In this document: one piece after another, positions 1-7,904 of the stretch
How the letters are laid out: each line of letters opens with the position of its first letter
Numbering within the stretch: position 1 is the stretch's first letter
Source of the DNA: Fen-1258 sp964449775
Lineage (GTDB): Bacteria; Bacteroidota; Ignavibacteria; Ignavibacteriales; Melioribacteraceae
Length of the DNA: 64,000 bases
Assembly (NCBI GenBank): GCA_964449775.1
Contig: CAYVBQ010000007.1
Location: 1-64,000 of the forward strand
Direction of reading: 5' to 3'
Translations under genes and position numbers: made by a program
Notes under the pieces: generated by a model
What the model was told of the DNA's origin: nothing
The model's database searches: none
Seen by the model: the letters and a program-made list of their open reading frames with translations, nothing else

Positions 1-44
1 AGATTGACTTTCGCGGTTAGTGAACTGTTTTACAATTTTCAAAA

Positions 45-326
45 TTACTTCTCCTGCCTGGATTGAACATTAATGGAATCAACAATCCCAACAATTGAAG
101 CATCAACAGGCGCCATATCAACATCAAGCGGAATTACGGCTTCGCTGGCGGTAACATAAAAAATAATTTCCCCGGGTCCTGCTCCAACCGTATCAAGAGC
201 AACAATCGGTTCACCAATATTTTTATACTCGGCATTGATCGGCTGCACAAACAGCATCTTATAACCGACTAAGGTTTCATATTTTCTTGTCGCCCAAATT
301 GTGCCAATTACTCTGCCAAGATACAT
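45..326 (-). CDS. EutN/CcmL-family microcompartment vertex protein (copy 1)
   Basis: This 93-residue protein belongs to the EutN/CcmL (BMC-P) family. Family members form pentamers that cap the vertices of a bacterial microcompartment shell. It opens with the typical MYLGRVIGTIWATRK strand and contains the family signature ALDTVGAGPGE near residues 43-53, followed by VDASIVGIVD near the C-terminus. Its ATG overlaps the TAA of the preceding copy (TAATG), so translation is probably coupled. Length is normal. Together with its neighbour it implies a shell operon that continues past the left edge. The substrate of that compartment cannot be read from this protein. Confidence 0.93.
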   Translation of the reverse strand: MYLGRVIGTIWATRKYETLVGYKMLFVQPINAEYKNIGEPIVALDTVGAGPGEIIFYVTASEAVIPLDVDMAPVDASIVGIVDSINVQSRQEK

Positions 327-625
327 TACACTTCCACCGCTTCTTTACGTATTTCTTTAACAGAGATATCAAGTTTGTCCACAATCGCCATGATAACCGC
401 ATCAACGGGTTTATTTTTTGTGAATGTAGTTTGGCGTGCCGAACTTCCCTGAGCAACCAAAACAATTTCTCCAACACCCGCCCCAACAGAATCAACTGCA
501 ATTACGGTTGCTTCTTTCGGTTTGTATTCAAGATCAATATGACGAACGATTAAAAATTTTGCGCCAACTAAATTTTCGTCTTTTCTTGTTGACCAAACTG
601 TACCAATTACTTTTCCAAGTATCAA
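326..625 (-). CDS. EutN/CcmL-family microcompartment vertex protein (copy 2)
   Basis: This is a second BMC-P pentamer protein of 99 residues. It begins MILGKVIGTVWSTRK, carries AVDSVGAGVGE at about residues 43-53 and VDAVIMAIVD near 75-84. It is clearly paralogous to the next gene but diverged, as is usual where one operon encodes two or three different vertex proteins. The start codon is TTG at 625, preceded by a GAGAGG ribosome-binding site; no in-frame ATG fits the conserved N-terminus. The gene ends in a TAATG overlap with copy 1. Confidence 0.92.
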   Translation of the reverse strand: MILGKVIGTVWSTRKDENLVGAKFLIVRHIDLEYKPKEATVIAVDSVGAGVGEIVLVAQGSSARQTTFTKNKPVDAVIMAIVDKLDISVKEIRKEAVEV

Positions 626-626
626 T

Positions 627-797
627 TCATCCTCTCAATTCTTTTGGTGTGATAATTTTCATTCCGCTGTTTTTGTATCTCTCAATTTCCTTTGTAAAAA
701 TAGGAAGTTTATTGTTTTTCGCGACAGAACAGAAAAGAGCGTCACGTGCGGTTGCAACTTTATTAAAAAAATCTGTAATGGTCAAACTGTAACGCAA
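627..797 (-). pseudogene. Short ORF or remnant resembling the C-terminal part of a PIN-domain protein
   Basis: Between deoB and the shell genes there is an open frame of about 56 codons ending in TGA four bases before the TTG of the next gene. Its closest in-frame start is TTG at 797, with no clear ribosome-binding site, and a stop lies seven codons further upstream. The sequence ARDALFCSVAKNN, then LPIFTKEIERY and MKIITPKEL, resembles the last third of PIN-domain toxins (helix with a conserved D, then a strand and a TP-EL tail). The N-terminal acidic residues of a PIN domain are absent. It is either a decayed remnant or a small gene of unknown role. Confidence 0.35.
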
Positions 798-823
798 ATG
801 AATTACTGTTTATCAATTGGATA

Positions 824-1987
824 TCACTCATTCAAAAAGCTTTTTCCATATAGATCGTTGTTGATCTTGAAATAATGAGCCACTGTCTGTGCTACATCAG
901 CAAAGCTTTCACGAGTTCCGAGATCTTTGCCAGCTTTATTTTTTTGAAAGTACAGAAGCGGTACATACTCTCGTGTATGATCAGTACTGATATCTGTAGC
1001 ATCATTGCCATGGTCGGCTGTAAGTATTAGATGGTCAGTTTCATCTAACGAATTTATTATCTCCGGTAACCTCACATCAAATTCTTGAAGAGCTTTGTGA
1101 AGTCCTTCCGGGTCATTCCGATGACCATAATAAACATCAAAGTCCACAAGGTTAGTAAAGATGAATGAACCCTTCACATTTTTCGCGACTTCGATAATTT
1201 TATCAATTCCCTCTTGGTTAGATTTTGTTTTGAGCTGATGCTTGATACCTTTATAATTAAAGAGATCATTTACCTTTCCAATTGCATACGTTTCGATACC
1301 GGCGTTCAAGCAATAATCAAGTATTGTTGGTTCCGGCGGATCAAGAGAAAAATCTTTTCTATTTGTGGTACGGGTAAAATTCCCCTCCTTTCCAACAAAG
1401 GGACGGGCTATTACTCTGCCGCAGGCATCCTTCCCAATCAAAACTTTTTCGCGCGTGATAGAACATATCTCGTACAATCGTTTAAGCGGGATAATTTCTT
1501 CATGAGCTGCAATTTGAAAAACTGAGTCTGCTGAAGTGTAAACAATTGGAAAACCGGTGCGAACATGTTCTGCGCCGAGATCTTTAATAATCTCAGTTCC
1601 AGATGAGGCGTAGTTGCCAAGAATTCCTCTTTCACCGGTAGCATTCAAAAATTTATCAATCAACTCTTTCGGAAATCCATTTGGATAAAATGGAAATTCA
1701 AGTTCGACTTTTAACCCGCCAAGCTCCCAATGACCTGTAGTGGAATCTTTACCCGGAGATATTTCTGATAACTTGCCAAATGAAGCGAGCGGGAATTCTT
1801 GCGAAGCGATTCCTTGAATTGATTTGATGTTTCCCAAACCAAATTTTTCAAGGTTAGGCAATCTTAGACCCCCAACACGAATAGCCATATTGCCCAGCGT
1901 ATCGCTTCCTTCATCCATATATTTTTTTGCATCGGGCAGTTCACCTATCCCGACACCATCGAGTACTATAACAAAAAAATTGTTCAA
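824..1987 (-). CDS. deoB: Phosphopentomutase DeoB
   Basis: DeoB interconverts ribose or deoxyribose 1-phosphate and the 5-phosphate in nucleoside salvage and breakdown. The 387-residue length matches the family. Alkaline-phosphatase-superfamily metal motifs are visible: VLDGVGIGELPDA at the N-terminus, DSTTGHWEL near residue 80, YGHRNDPEGL near 288, LTADHGND near 322 and the H of DHTREYVPLL near 336. The start is TTG at 1987, which gives the expected MNNFFVIVLDG N-terminus; no ATG lies nearby. It is read toward the shell genes, suggesting that deoxyribose 5-phosphate could feed an aldolase and aldehyde pathway in the compartment. Confidence 0.97.
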   Translation of the reverse strand: MNNFFVIVLDGVGIGELPDAKKYMDEGSDTLGNMAIRVGGLRLPNLEKFGLGNIKSIQGIASQEFPLASFGKLSEISPGKDSTTGHWELGGLKVELEFPFYPNGFPKELIDKFLNATGERGILGNYASSGTEIIKDLGAEHVRTGFPIVYTSADSVFQIAAHEEIIPLKRLYEICSITREKVLIGKDACGRVIARPFVGKEGNFTRTTNRKDFSLDPPEPTILDYCLNAGIETYAIGKVNDLFNYKGIKHQLKTKSNQEGIDKIIEVAKNVKGSFIFTNLVDFDVYYGHRNDPEGLHKALQEFDVRLPEIINSLDETDHLILTADHGNDATDISTDHTREYVPLLYFQKNKAGKDLGTRESFADVAQTVAHYFKINNDLYGKSFLNE

Positions 1988-2000
1988 AGATTTTTCCGGT

Positions 2001-2110
2001 AGTTAAGGGTATCTCTAATAACTTCAAAAGCTAATCTGCGAAAATCCGTTTTTATCCGTTTTATCTGTGTTCTATTTTTTAAATAATAGTTTTTAGAGAT
2101 ACCCTTAACT
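2001..2110. repeat. MITE-like palindromic intergenic element (copy A)
   Basis: Perfect 18-base inverted ends (AGTTAAGGGTATCTCTAA at 2001-2018 and its complement at 2093-2110) enclose about 75 bases with no ORF. The core contains the tandem motif AATCCGTTTTTATCCGTTTT. A related element with the same TTAAGGG...CTAAAAACT ends lies at 57062-57157. Such structures are typical of non-autonomous mobile elements. The right end supplies the stop codon of the adjacent GGDEF-like gene. Confidence 0.75.
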
Positions 2111-3976
2111 GATACTTTTAACAGAGTTCCCACCCTTTTCAATAGCTTTTTTTAGAGCGAGTTCTGCGTGTGTTAATATTTCTTGGATATCGGTTTTATT
2201 TGTGGTTGCTGCAACACCAATTGATACGGTGAATGTCGTTTGCTTGGAGGCAACAGCAATAGCTTTGCGTGCAATTTTGATCCTTAATTTTTCAGCCCAT
2301 AGGAAAACATCTTTAGGCGACATATTGAAGAAATACACTGCAAAAATTTTTTCACTTATTCGTCCTAATAAATTCAATGGTGTCATTTCATCTCTAATAA
2401 TTTGCCCTACAATGCGCAGAACTTTAGGAAATGGATCACCTTCAAATAGTGATTCTTGCTCAAGAAATTCATCAATTTTAATTAACGCAACCCCGCCTTG
2501 AATTCCAAGCTCTTTGCTGCGCACAAGGTCAATAGTAAAGCGTTCAACAAAAGAATCATAATTCAGAGTTTTCGTTTCAATATCAACAGAGAGCAATCCC
2601 TTCAAAATATTTATGGTTGAATATGAATGAAGTATGAACGCAAATATTTTTGTGGCGTTTTTGATGTATGAGACTTCGCTATTTGAGTAAACATTTTTTT
2701 TCAGACTTTCAAAACAAAGAACACCGTAATTATGCTCATCGTATACAAGTGGAATGGCAAGGAAAGAACCGTCGAAACTCACATCTTCCGTTTTTGCGAA
2801 GCGCGGAATATCCGATGTTGAAGTGTCGTCAATCTTTACCGGTGTTGCGCTTAATATTGCTCTTCCGACTAATGTTCCGCTGAGATCAATTTCCAAATTT
2901 TCACCAACGTATTTAAGCGAAGTTTTGTTAATAATTTTTGTCGTCTTGAATTTATGTTCGGCGGGATTATATGAAACAAGTGTAAAAGAATCCCAATCAA
3001 GTAAACCTTGCATCGACGATTCAATAGTTTGATGAACGTCGGTTTCCGATTCAAATTTTCTATCGGCGCTCAAAATATTCAGAAGTGTCTTAAGGCGCTG
3101 CTCAGCTTGTGACTCTGCGAATTTTTCTTCGAACAATGAAATGATTATCGAAATCACCCGTACAATTCTTCCGAGAGAATAAACCTGCTCAATTCCAAAA
3201 GCATCGTTTACTTTTGAATCTAATGTAAGAATTCCTGTCAAGTGCTTTCCATAAAATAAGGGAACACCAACAAAACTTTTTATTCCTTGTGCTGCGGCAT
3301 AATATCGTATAACATCAGTCTCGGCGTTTGAAGAGATATTCGTTAAGAGCTCAGGCTCTTCCTTTTGAACTATCTTTCCAAGTATATCATCTTCAAGATC
3401 GAACTTCTGCTGCTTTATTTGGGATGAACTTGTAACATAGCGCTCTAGAGTTAATCGCTTTCTGTTTTTATTGTACCAAAAAAATGCTACTGTGTGAGCC
3501 ATATAGGAATCTTTTACTACACTAAGAATTTTTTCCAGAACAAAACCAAATTGCTCATCATGATTTACATCGTCCGGTATTTCTTCATGTACAATTTTAT
3601 CATAGTTGGTTTTAAAATCCGGTGGTTTAAAGAAATTTTGTCTGCCCTGGGTTATACTGCTTCCATAATTTTCTGCGGTGATGATCTCGATATTCTTCAC
3701 TGATGAAATTATTTTAAAATCTTCACCCGCATCGGTTTCAAAAAAATCTTTTTTGTCCTTCTCTTCATATTCAATAAGATTGGGTTGAATTGTTTGATCT
3801 AAGAGTTCACTTCGCATCGAATCGCGCAGAAATATTATAAACCCTGCATATATTAAAAGGATAACACCGGAGATGATTCTTAAAATAAAATCTTCGGTGA
3901 AAAATGGAATTGCGATGAGAATGGGAATAAACAAGAATATGAAAATTCTCTTTTTGATTTTTTCTTTAATTCCCAT
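2105..3976 (-). CDS. Membrane-anchored GAF-GAF protein with degenerate GGDEF domain
   Basis: The 623-residue protein has two N-terminal membrane segments (about residues 10-26 and 32-50). Two GAF-like sensor domains follow (about 145-285 and 300-440, each with an F-G/V-P-L motif such as SFVGVPLFYGKHLTGIL). The C-terminal GGDEF-fold domain spans about 465-623. The catalytic loop reads GRISEKIFAVYF where active diguanylate cyclases have GR-GGDEFAV, so cyclic-di-GMP synthesis is unlikely; it may bind nucleotide or act as a signalling scaffold. ATG at 3976 follows a good AGAAGGAAG site. The last codons and the stop lie inside the palindromic element at 2001-2110. Confidence 0.85.
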   Translation of the reverse strand: MGIKEKIKKRIFIFLFIPILIAIPFFTEDFILRIISGVILLIYAGFIIFLRDSMRSELLDQTIQPNLIEYEEKDKKDFFETDAGEDFKIISSVKNIEIITAENYGSSITQGRQNFFKPPDFKTNYDKIVHEEIPDDVNHDEQFGFVLEKILSVVKDSYMAHTVAFFWYNKNRKRLTLERYVTSSSQIKQQKFDLEDDILGKIVQKEEPELLTNISSNAETDVIRYYAAAQGIKSFVGVPLFYGKHLTGILTLDSKVNDAFGIEQVYSLGRIVRVISIIISLFEEKFAESQAEQRLKTLLNILSADRKFESETDVHQTIESSMQGLLDWDSFTLVSYNPAEHKFKTTKIINKTSLKYVGENLEIDLSGTLVGRAILSATPVKIDDTSTSDIPRFAKTEDVSFDGSFLAIPLVYDEHNYGVLCFESLKKNVYSNSEVSYIKNATKIFAFILHSYSTINILKGLLSVDIETKTLNYDSFVERFTIDLVRSKELGIQGGVALIKIDEFLEQESLFEGDPFPKVLRIVGQIIRDEMTPLNLLGRISEKIFAVYFFNMSPKDVFLWAEKLRIKIARKAIAVASKQTTFTVSIGVAATTNKTDIQEILTHAELALKKAIEKGGNSVKSIS

Positions 3977-4068
3977 CTTCCTTCTAAATGATTATTAGGA
4001 GATAATTGATCAGAAGCTGCAAAAATCATCAACTCCCAATTCAATAATAAGAAAGATTTAAGAAATTT

Positions 4069-4650
4069 TCACATAAGGAAGAGAAAAGTAAGCAGTTTTA
4101 CCACTTCTTTTTTACCAGTTCCTTTGATGGAGGAATAGAGAAGAAGATTCTCTCCGAGGGCAATTTCGGGAAAAAATTTTACTACTCTCCTTTTTGCAAC
4201 TGCGAGTTCGGATTGTTTGAGCTTATCGGTTTTGTTCATTAAAAGAAAATACGGAATGTTAATTGAGTGGAGAAACCCATTGAGTTCGATATCCAACTGC
4301 ATAGGATCATGCCGACTGTCAATGATATGCATAGCCAGTTTAATATTTTCATTAATCGAAAAATATTTTTCGAGCAGGTGCTGCCATGCATCGCGTTCCT
4401 TTTTGGAAACTTTAGCGTAACCGAATCCGGGCAGATCAACAATAAAAAATTTGTTTTCAACCAAATAGTAATTGATCGAGCGCGTTTTACCCGGTGAAGA
4501 GGAGGTCTTTGCCATTTTTGTATTGAAGATGGAGTTGATGAACGATGATTTGCCAACGTTTGAACGACCGCACAAAACAACTGTTGGCAAGTTTTGTTTT
4601 GGCAATTCGCTGAGATTATAAACCGCTTTTATGAATTCGATCTTTTTCAT
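4069..4650 (-). CDS. engB: Ribosome biogenesis GTPase EngB (YsxC/YihA)
   Basis: EngB is a small GTPase needed for late 50S subunit assembly. It has G1 CGRSNVGKSSFINS, G3 DLPGFGYAKV and G4 MNKTDKL, and ends at the normal family length (about 193 residues). The open frame could be read from TTG at 4692, but that codon sits inside the rho-independent terminator of the upstream operon. The family N-terminus (KKIEFIKAVYNLSELPKQ) starts at ATG 4650, so I choose that. There is almost no space for a leader or ribosome-binding site after the terminator. Confidence 0.95.
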   Translation of the reverse strand: MKKIEFIKAVYNLSELPKQNLPTVVLCGRSNVGKSSFINSIFNTKMAKTSSSPGKTRSINYYLVENKFFIVDLPGFGYAKVSKKERDAWQHLLEKYFSINENIKLAMHIIDSRHDPMQLDIELNGFLHSINIPYFLLMNKTDKLKQSELAVAKRRVVKFFPEIALGENLLLYSSIKGTGKKEVVKLLTFLFLM

Positions 4651-4652
4651 AT

Positions 4653-4692
4653 AAATAAAAAAGAGTAACCGAGAAACGATTACTCTTTTCAA
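4653..4692 (-). terminator. Rho-independent terminator after rplQ
   Basis: Read on the minus strand, AAAAGAGTAA pairs with TTACTCTTTT across an 11-base loop (arms at 4680-4689 and 4659-4668), followed by TTATTT. It lies 20 bases after the rplQ stop and closes the long ribosomal protein operon. Confidence 0.85.
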
Positions 4693-4712
4693 ATTAATTT
4701 ACGACTTAAAAA

Positions 4713-5279
4713 TTAACTGCCTTTTTTCTGTGGAGTCTTTGCAGTCTTCGTGATCTTCTCTTTCGTCATTTTTTCTTTAGGTGATTTTTCTTTTTTCAGT
4801 TTTGGAGCAACAGCCTTCTTTGCTTTTTTCTCTTTCTTTTCTTCAGCTTTAACTTCACCTGTGTTTTCAGTAGGTTTCTCTTCGCCTTTAGTTTTCTTTG
4901 GGGCTTTTGGTTTAATAACACCGCTGAAATCAACCAACTCAATGATCGCCATATGAGCGCCATCGCCTTTTCTTTGTCCAAGATGAACAACGCGTGTATA
5001 ACCGCCGGGTCTATCACCAATTTTGGGAATTATGTTGCTGAATAAATCTGTGAGAACTTCTCTATCATTAATCTTAGTAGCAATAATTCTTCTTGAATGA
5101 ACGGAATCCGTTTTTGCTCTTGTGATGATAGGGTCGACGAATCTGCGCAACTCTTTTGCCTTAGCTGCAGTAGTTTTAATTTTTTTATGTTTGAGTAAAG
5201 ATGTAGCTAACAAATTTAATGTCGCTGCTCTGTGACTGGCAGTTCTGCCTAATTTTCTTCCTTTTACTCCATGTCTCAT
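4713..5279 (-). CDS. rplQ: 50S ribosomal protein L17 with a charged C-terminal extension
   Basis: L17 is a 50S subunit protein near the exit tunnel. The N-terminal 120 residues are canonical (MRHGVKGRKLGRTASHRAA; LFSNIIPKIGDRPGGYTRV). The protein is 188 residues long because of a C-terminal tail of about 65 residues made almost entirely of Lys, Glu, Ala and Pro. Such tails occur in Bacteroidota and relatives and are probably disordered on the ribosome surface. It is the last gene of the joined ribosomal operon, after rpoA, and is followed directly by a terminator. Confidence 0.98.
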   Translation of the reverse strand: MRHGVKGRKLGRTASHRAATLNLLATSLLKHKKIKTTAAKAKELRRFVDPIITRAKTDSVHSRRIIATKINDREVLTDLFSNIIPKIGDRPGGYTRVVHLGQRKGDGAHMAIIELVDFSGVIKPKAPKKTKGEEKPTENTGEVKAEEKKEKKAKKAVAPKLKKEKSPKEKMTKEKITKTAKTPQKKGS

Positions 5280-5299
5280 TCTTCAACCTTATGGGAATA

Positions 5300-6295
5300 C
5301 TAATTGTTTTCTGGTTTATCTTTTATGTATTTATCAACGTCCATACCAAACTCGAGTCCGTGATTATCAACGATCTCAAGTAATTCCGCTAATGATTTTC
5401 TTCCGAAGTTTCTGAACTTCAACATCTCGCTTTCATCTTTTCTTACAAGATCGGACAAATTTTTAATGTTAGCAGCTTTCAAACAGTTATGAGAACGAAC
5501 GCTTAATTCAAGATCATCAACGCTTGTCAATAAGATTTTTTTAATTCTTTCTGCTTCTACGTCTTTTTCATTTTCAATTTTTTCTTCTTCCGGCTCTGCA
5601 TCAAAGTTGATAAACATCTGAACGTGATCTTTCAAAATTTTTGCAGAACTTGAAAGAGCTTCTTCCGGAGTCATCGAACCATCTGTTTGAATTTCGAGTG
5701 CAAGTTTTTCGTAATCATTTTTTTCACCAATACGAACATTTTCAACATCGTAACGGCAATTAACAATCGGAGTATAGATTGAATCTATTGGAATTGTACC
5801 AATTGTTGCTTCAAGGATTTTTTGTTCGGTAGAAGGAACGTATCCCTTGCCAACAGCAAAACGTAATTCCATATTCAATTTTGCGTCGGAATTCAATCTT
5901 GCAATGTGAAGTTCCGGATTTAAGATTTCGATATCGGGACAATATTTTTGAATATCACCTGCTTTGAATTCTTTTGACCCGCTAAGAGAAATTTCACATC
6001 CGGCAACTTTTTTATTCAGAATTCTCATTCTTACTTTTTTCAGATTAAGAATAAGTTCTGTAACATCTTCAACTACACCGGGTATAGTTGAAAACTCATG
6101 AAGTACACCTTCAATTTTAACAGCATTAATTGCGGCACCGGTTAGGGATGACAATAATACTCTTCTTAAAGCGTTACCTAAAGTAACACCAAAACCTCTT
6201 TCCAAAGGTTGAACAATAAATTTTCCAAAATTCTCTTTGCTTGACGATTCATCGAGAACAACGCCATCAGGCATCTTTATAAATGGATAGCTCAT
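5300..6295 (-). CDS. rpoA: RNA polymerase alpha subunit
   Basis: The 331-residue alpha subunit dimerises to nucleate RNA polymerase assembly. The N-terminal domain has FGKFIVQPLERGFGVTLGNALRRVLLSS at about residues 24-51, and VEGVLHEFSTIPGVVEDV follows. An acidic linker (about 233-250) leads to the C-terminal domain with ELSVRSHNCLKAANI and GRKSLAEL, which contacts upstream promoter DNA and activators. It lies between rpsD and rplQ, the standard alpha-operon order. Start and length are typical. Confidence 0.98.
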   Translation of the reverse strand: MSYPFIKMPDGVVLDESSSKENFGKFIVQPLERGFGVTLGNALRRVLLSSLTGAAINAVKIEGVLHEFSTIPGVVEDVTELILNLKKVRMRILNKKVAGCEISLSGSKEFKAGDIQKYCPDIEILNPELHIARLNSDAKLNMELRFAVGKGYVPSTEQKILEATIGTIPIDSIYTPIVNCRYDVENVRIGEKNDYEKLALEIQTDGSMTPEEALSSSAKILKDHVQMFINFDAEPEEEKIENEKDVEAERIKKILLTSVDDLELSVRSHNCLKAANIKNLSDLVRKDESEMLKFRNFGRKSLAELLEIVDNHGLEFGMDVDKYIKDKPENN

Positions 6296-6321
6296 TTAGT
6301 ATCCTCTTTAATAATTTTAAA

Positions 6322-6948
6322 TTACTTAGAATACAACTCAACAATTAACTGTTCGTTTGCATTCAATGGAATGTCTTCTCTTTCCGGAACGTTTAAGAAA
6401 GTACCGGATAAAGTTGCTTTATCTATTGACAACCAATTGTAAACGTTGTCTTTTGTTCTTCGTAAGGAATTGTGAATAGCATCCATTTTTTTACTTCGCT
6501 CGCGCAAGGAGATAACATCGCCCGGTGCAAGAGTATACGATGGAATGTCAACAGTCTTTCCGTTTATCCAGAAATGTCCATGAAGAACTAATTGACGAGC
6601 TGATTTTCTAGAAGGTGCGAATCCAAGACGATAAACAACATTGTCCAATCTTCTCTCAAGGAGTTTTATCAAGTTACCGCCGGTAATACCTTTTTGACGG
6701 TTAGCTGTTTCGAAAATATTATGGAATTGAGTTTCTAGCAATCCGTATATTCTTTTAACTTTCTGTTTTTCTCTAAGCTGAACGCCATACTCAGAAAACT
6801 TTGCCCGGCGGGTCAAACCATGTTGACCGGGAGCGTAGTTCTTTTGTTCAAGCGGACATTTTTCCGATAAGCACTTAGAACCTTTTAAAAATAATTTTTG
6901 TTTTTCCCTTCTGCATAATTTGCAGCTGGGACCGGTGTATCTTGCCAT
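6322..6948 (-). CDS. rpsD: 30S ribosomal protein S4 (zinc-binding type)
   Basis: S4 nucleates assembly of the 30S body and in other bacteria regulates the alpha operon. The 208-residue protein begins MARYTGPSCKLCRREKQK and keeps four cysteines (residues 9, 12, 26 and 31), so it is of the zinc-binding form. The S4 RNA-binding domain is seen at RLDNVVYRLGFAPSRKSARQLVLHGH (about residues 97-122). It lies 26 bases upstream of rpoA. Confidence 0.98.
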   Translation of the reverse strand: MARYTGPSCKLCRREKQKLFLKGSKCLSEKCPLEQKNYAPGQHGLTRRAKFSEYGVQLREKQKVKRIYGLLETQFHNIFETANRQKGITGGNLIKLLERRLDNVVYRLGFAPSRKSARQLVLHGHFWINGKTVDIPSYTLAPGDVISLRERSKKMDAIHNSLRRTKDNVYNWLSIDKATLSGTFLNVPEREDIPLNANEQLIVELYSK

Positions 6949-6963
6949 CTAAAGTTTCTCCTA

Positions 6964-7350
6964 TTAAACTCTTCTACGTTTTGGTGGTCGGCATCCGTTA
7001 TGCGGAATTGGAGTTTGATCTTTTATCGAGAGAATATCCAATCCTGCTGTACTCAATGCTCTAATTGCTGCTTCACGTCCGGAACCAGGACCCTTTACAA
7101 ACACGTCAACTTTTCTTAATCCTAAAGCGTGCGCTTCTTTTGCTGCGGCTTCTGCAGTTACTTGAGCAGCGAATGGAGTATTTTTTCTTGAACCTTTGAA
7201 TCCGTTTTTGCCTGCAGAGGACCAAGAAATTGTATTTCCGTAAATATCCGTTAGCGTAACAAGCACGTTATTGAATGAGGCTTTAATATGAGCTACCCCT
7301 ACAGCATCAACGTGAACTTTCTTTTTAGTCTTTTTTACAACCTTAGCCAA
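6964..7350 (-). CDS. rpsK: 30S ribosomal protein S11
   Basis: S11 lies on the 30S platform near the mRNA exit. The 128-residue sequence contains GVAHIKASFNNVLVTLTD, GFKGSRKNTPFAAQ and GSGREAAIRALSTAGLDI, and ends NGCRPPKRRRV, all diagnostic for the family. It is separated from rpsM by 27 bases and from rpsD by 15, in the usual rpsM-rpsK-rpsD-rpoA-rplQ alpha-operon order. Confidence 0.98.
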   Translation of the reverse strand: MAKVVKKTKKKVHVDAVGVAHIKASFNNVLVTLTDIYGNTISWSSAGKNGFKGSRKNTPFAAQVTAEAAAKEAHALGLRKVDVFVKGPGSGREAAIRALSTAGLDILSIKDQTPIPHNGCRPPKRRRV

Positions 7351-7377
7351 TTTTACTCCTCTAAAAAAAATTATTAA

Positions 7378-7761
7378 TTACTTTTTAGCCGGAGTTTTCT
7401 TTTTACCGGCAACAGTTCTACGCTTACCTTTACGAGTTCTAGAGTTAGTTCTAGTACGTTGACCGCGAACCGGCAACCCTCTTCTGTGGCGAATACCACG
7501 ATAGGTACCGATGTCCATCAATCTTTTTATGTTTTGTTGGACTTCACTTCTGAGCGCACCTTCAACCCTATAATCTGCAGTCATTACAGAACGGATCTTT
7601 GCAATTTCTTCTTCAGTTAATTCAGAAACTTTTTTATCGGGATTAACATTTGCTTTGATAAGAATCTCCATAGAAGATTTATCACCAATACCAAAAATGT
7701 AAGTTAACCCGATGAAAGCTTTTTTATTTTTTGGTAAATCAACACCAGCTAAACGAGCCAA
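7378..7761 (-). CDS. rpsM: 30S ribosomal protein S13
   Basis: S13 sits at the head of the 30S subunit and contacts the P-site tRNA and the 50S subunit through a bridge. The 127-residue protein begins MARLAGVDLPKNKKAFIGLTYIFGIG and has IGTYRGIRHRRGLPVRGQRT followed by a basic tail (TRKGKRRTVAGKKKTPAKK). It is the first gene after rpmJ in the alpha-operon segment. Length and start are normal. Confidence 0.98.
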   Translation of the reverse strand: MARLAGVDLPKNKKAFIGLTYIFGIGDKSSMEILIKANVNPDKKVSELTEEEIAKIRSVMTADYRVEGALRSEVQQNIKRLMDIGTYRGIRHRRGLPVRGQRTRTNSRTRKGKRRTVAGKKKTPAKK

Positions 7762-7779
7762 ATCTATAACCTCCTAAGT

Positions 7780-7893
7780 TTAACCTTGTCTTTGTTTGTG
7801 TTTGGGGTTTTTGCAGATCACTCTTACAACCCCTTTTCTTTTAATGATCTTACAGTTCTCACAAATCTTGCGAACAGATGAGCGGACCTTCAT
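7780..7893 (-). CDS. rpmJ: 50S ribosomal protein L36
   Basis: This 37-residue gene lies between infA and rpsM. Reading from ATG 7893 gives MKVRSSVRKICENCKIIKRK and then GVVRVICKNPKHKQRQG, ending in TAA at 7780. Cys11, Cys14, Cys27 and His32 form the zinc site of the zinc-containing L36 type. L36 stabilises 23S rRNA folding at the base of the L7/L12 stalk region. Position and sequence are exactly as expected for rpmJ. Confidence 0.97.
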   Translation of the reverse strand: MKVRSSVRKICENCKIIKRKGVVRVICKNPKHKQRQG

Positions 7894-7904
7894 TTATTTC
7901 TCCG

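Noticed and set aside
1..44. Start of another shell gene at the left edge
   Set aside because: The 44 bases contain no start codon with a supporting ribosome-binding site and too little sequence to judge.
4650..4692. EngB start at TTG 4692
   Set aside because: The codon is in the rho-independent terminator and the extra 14 residues are not family-like.
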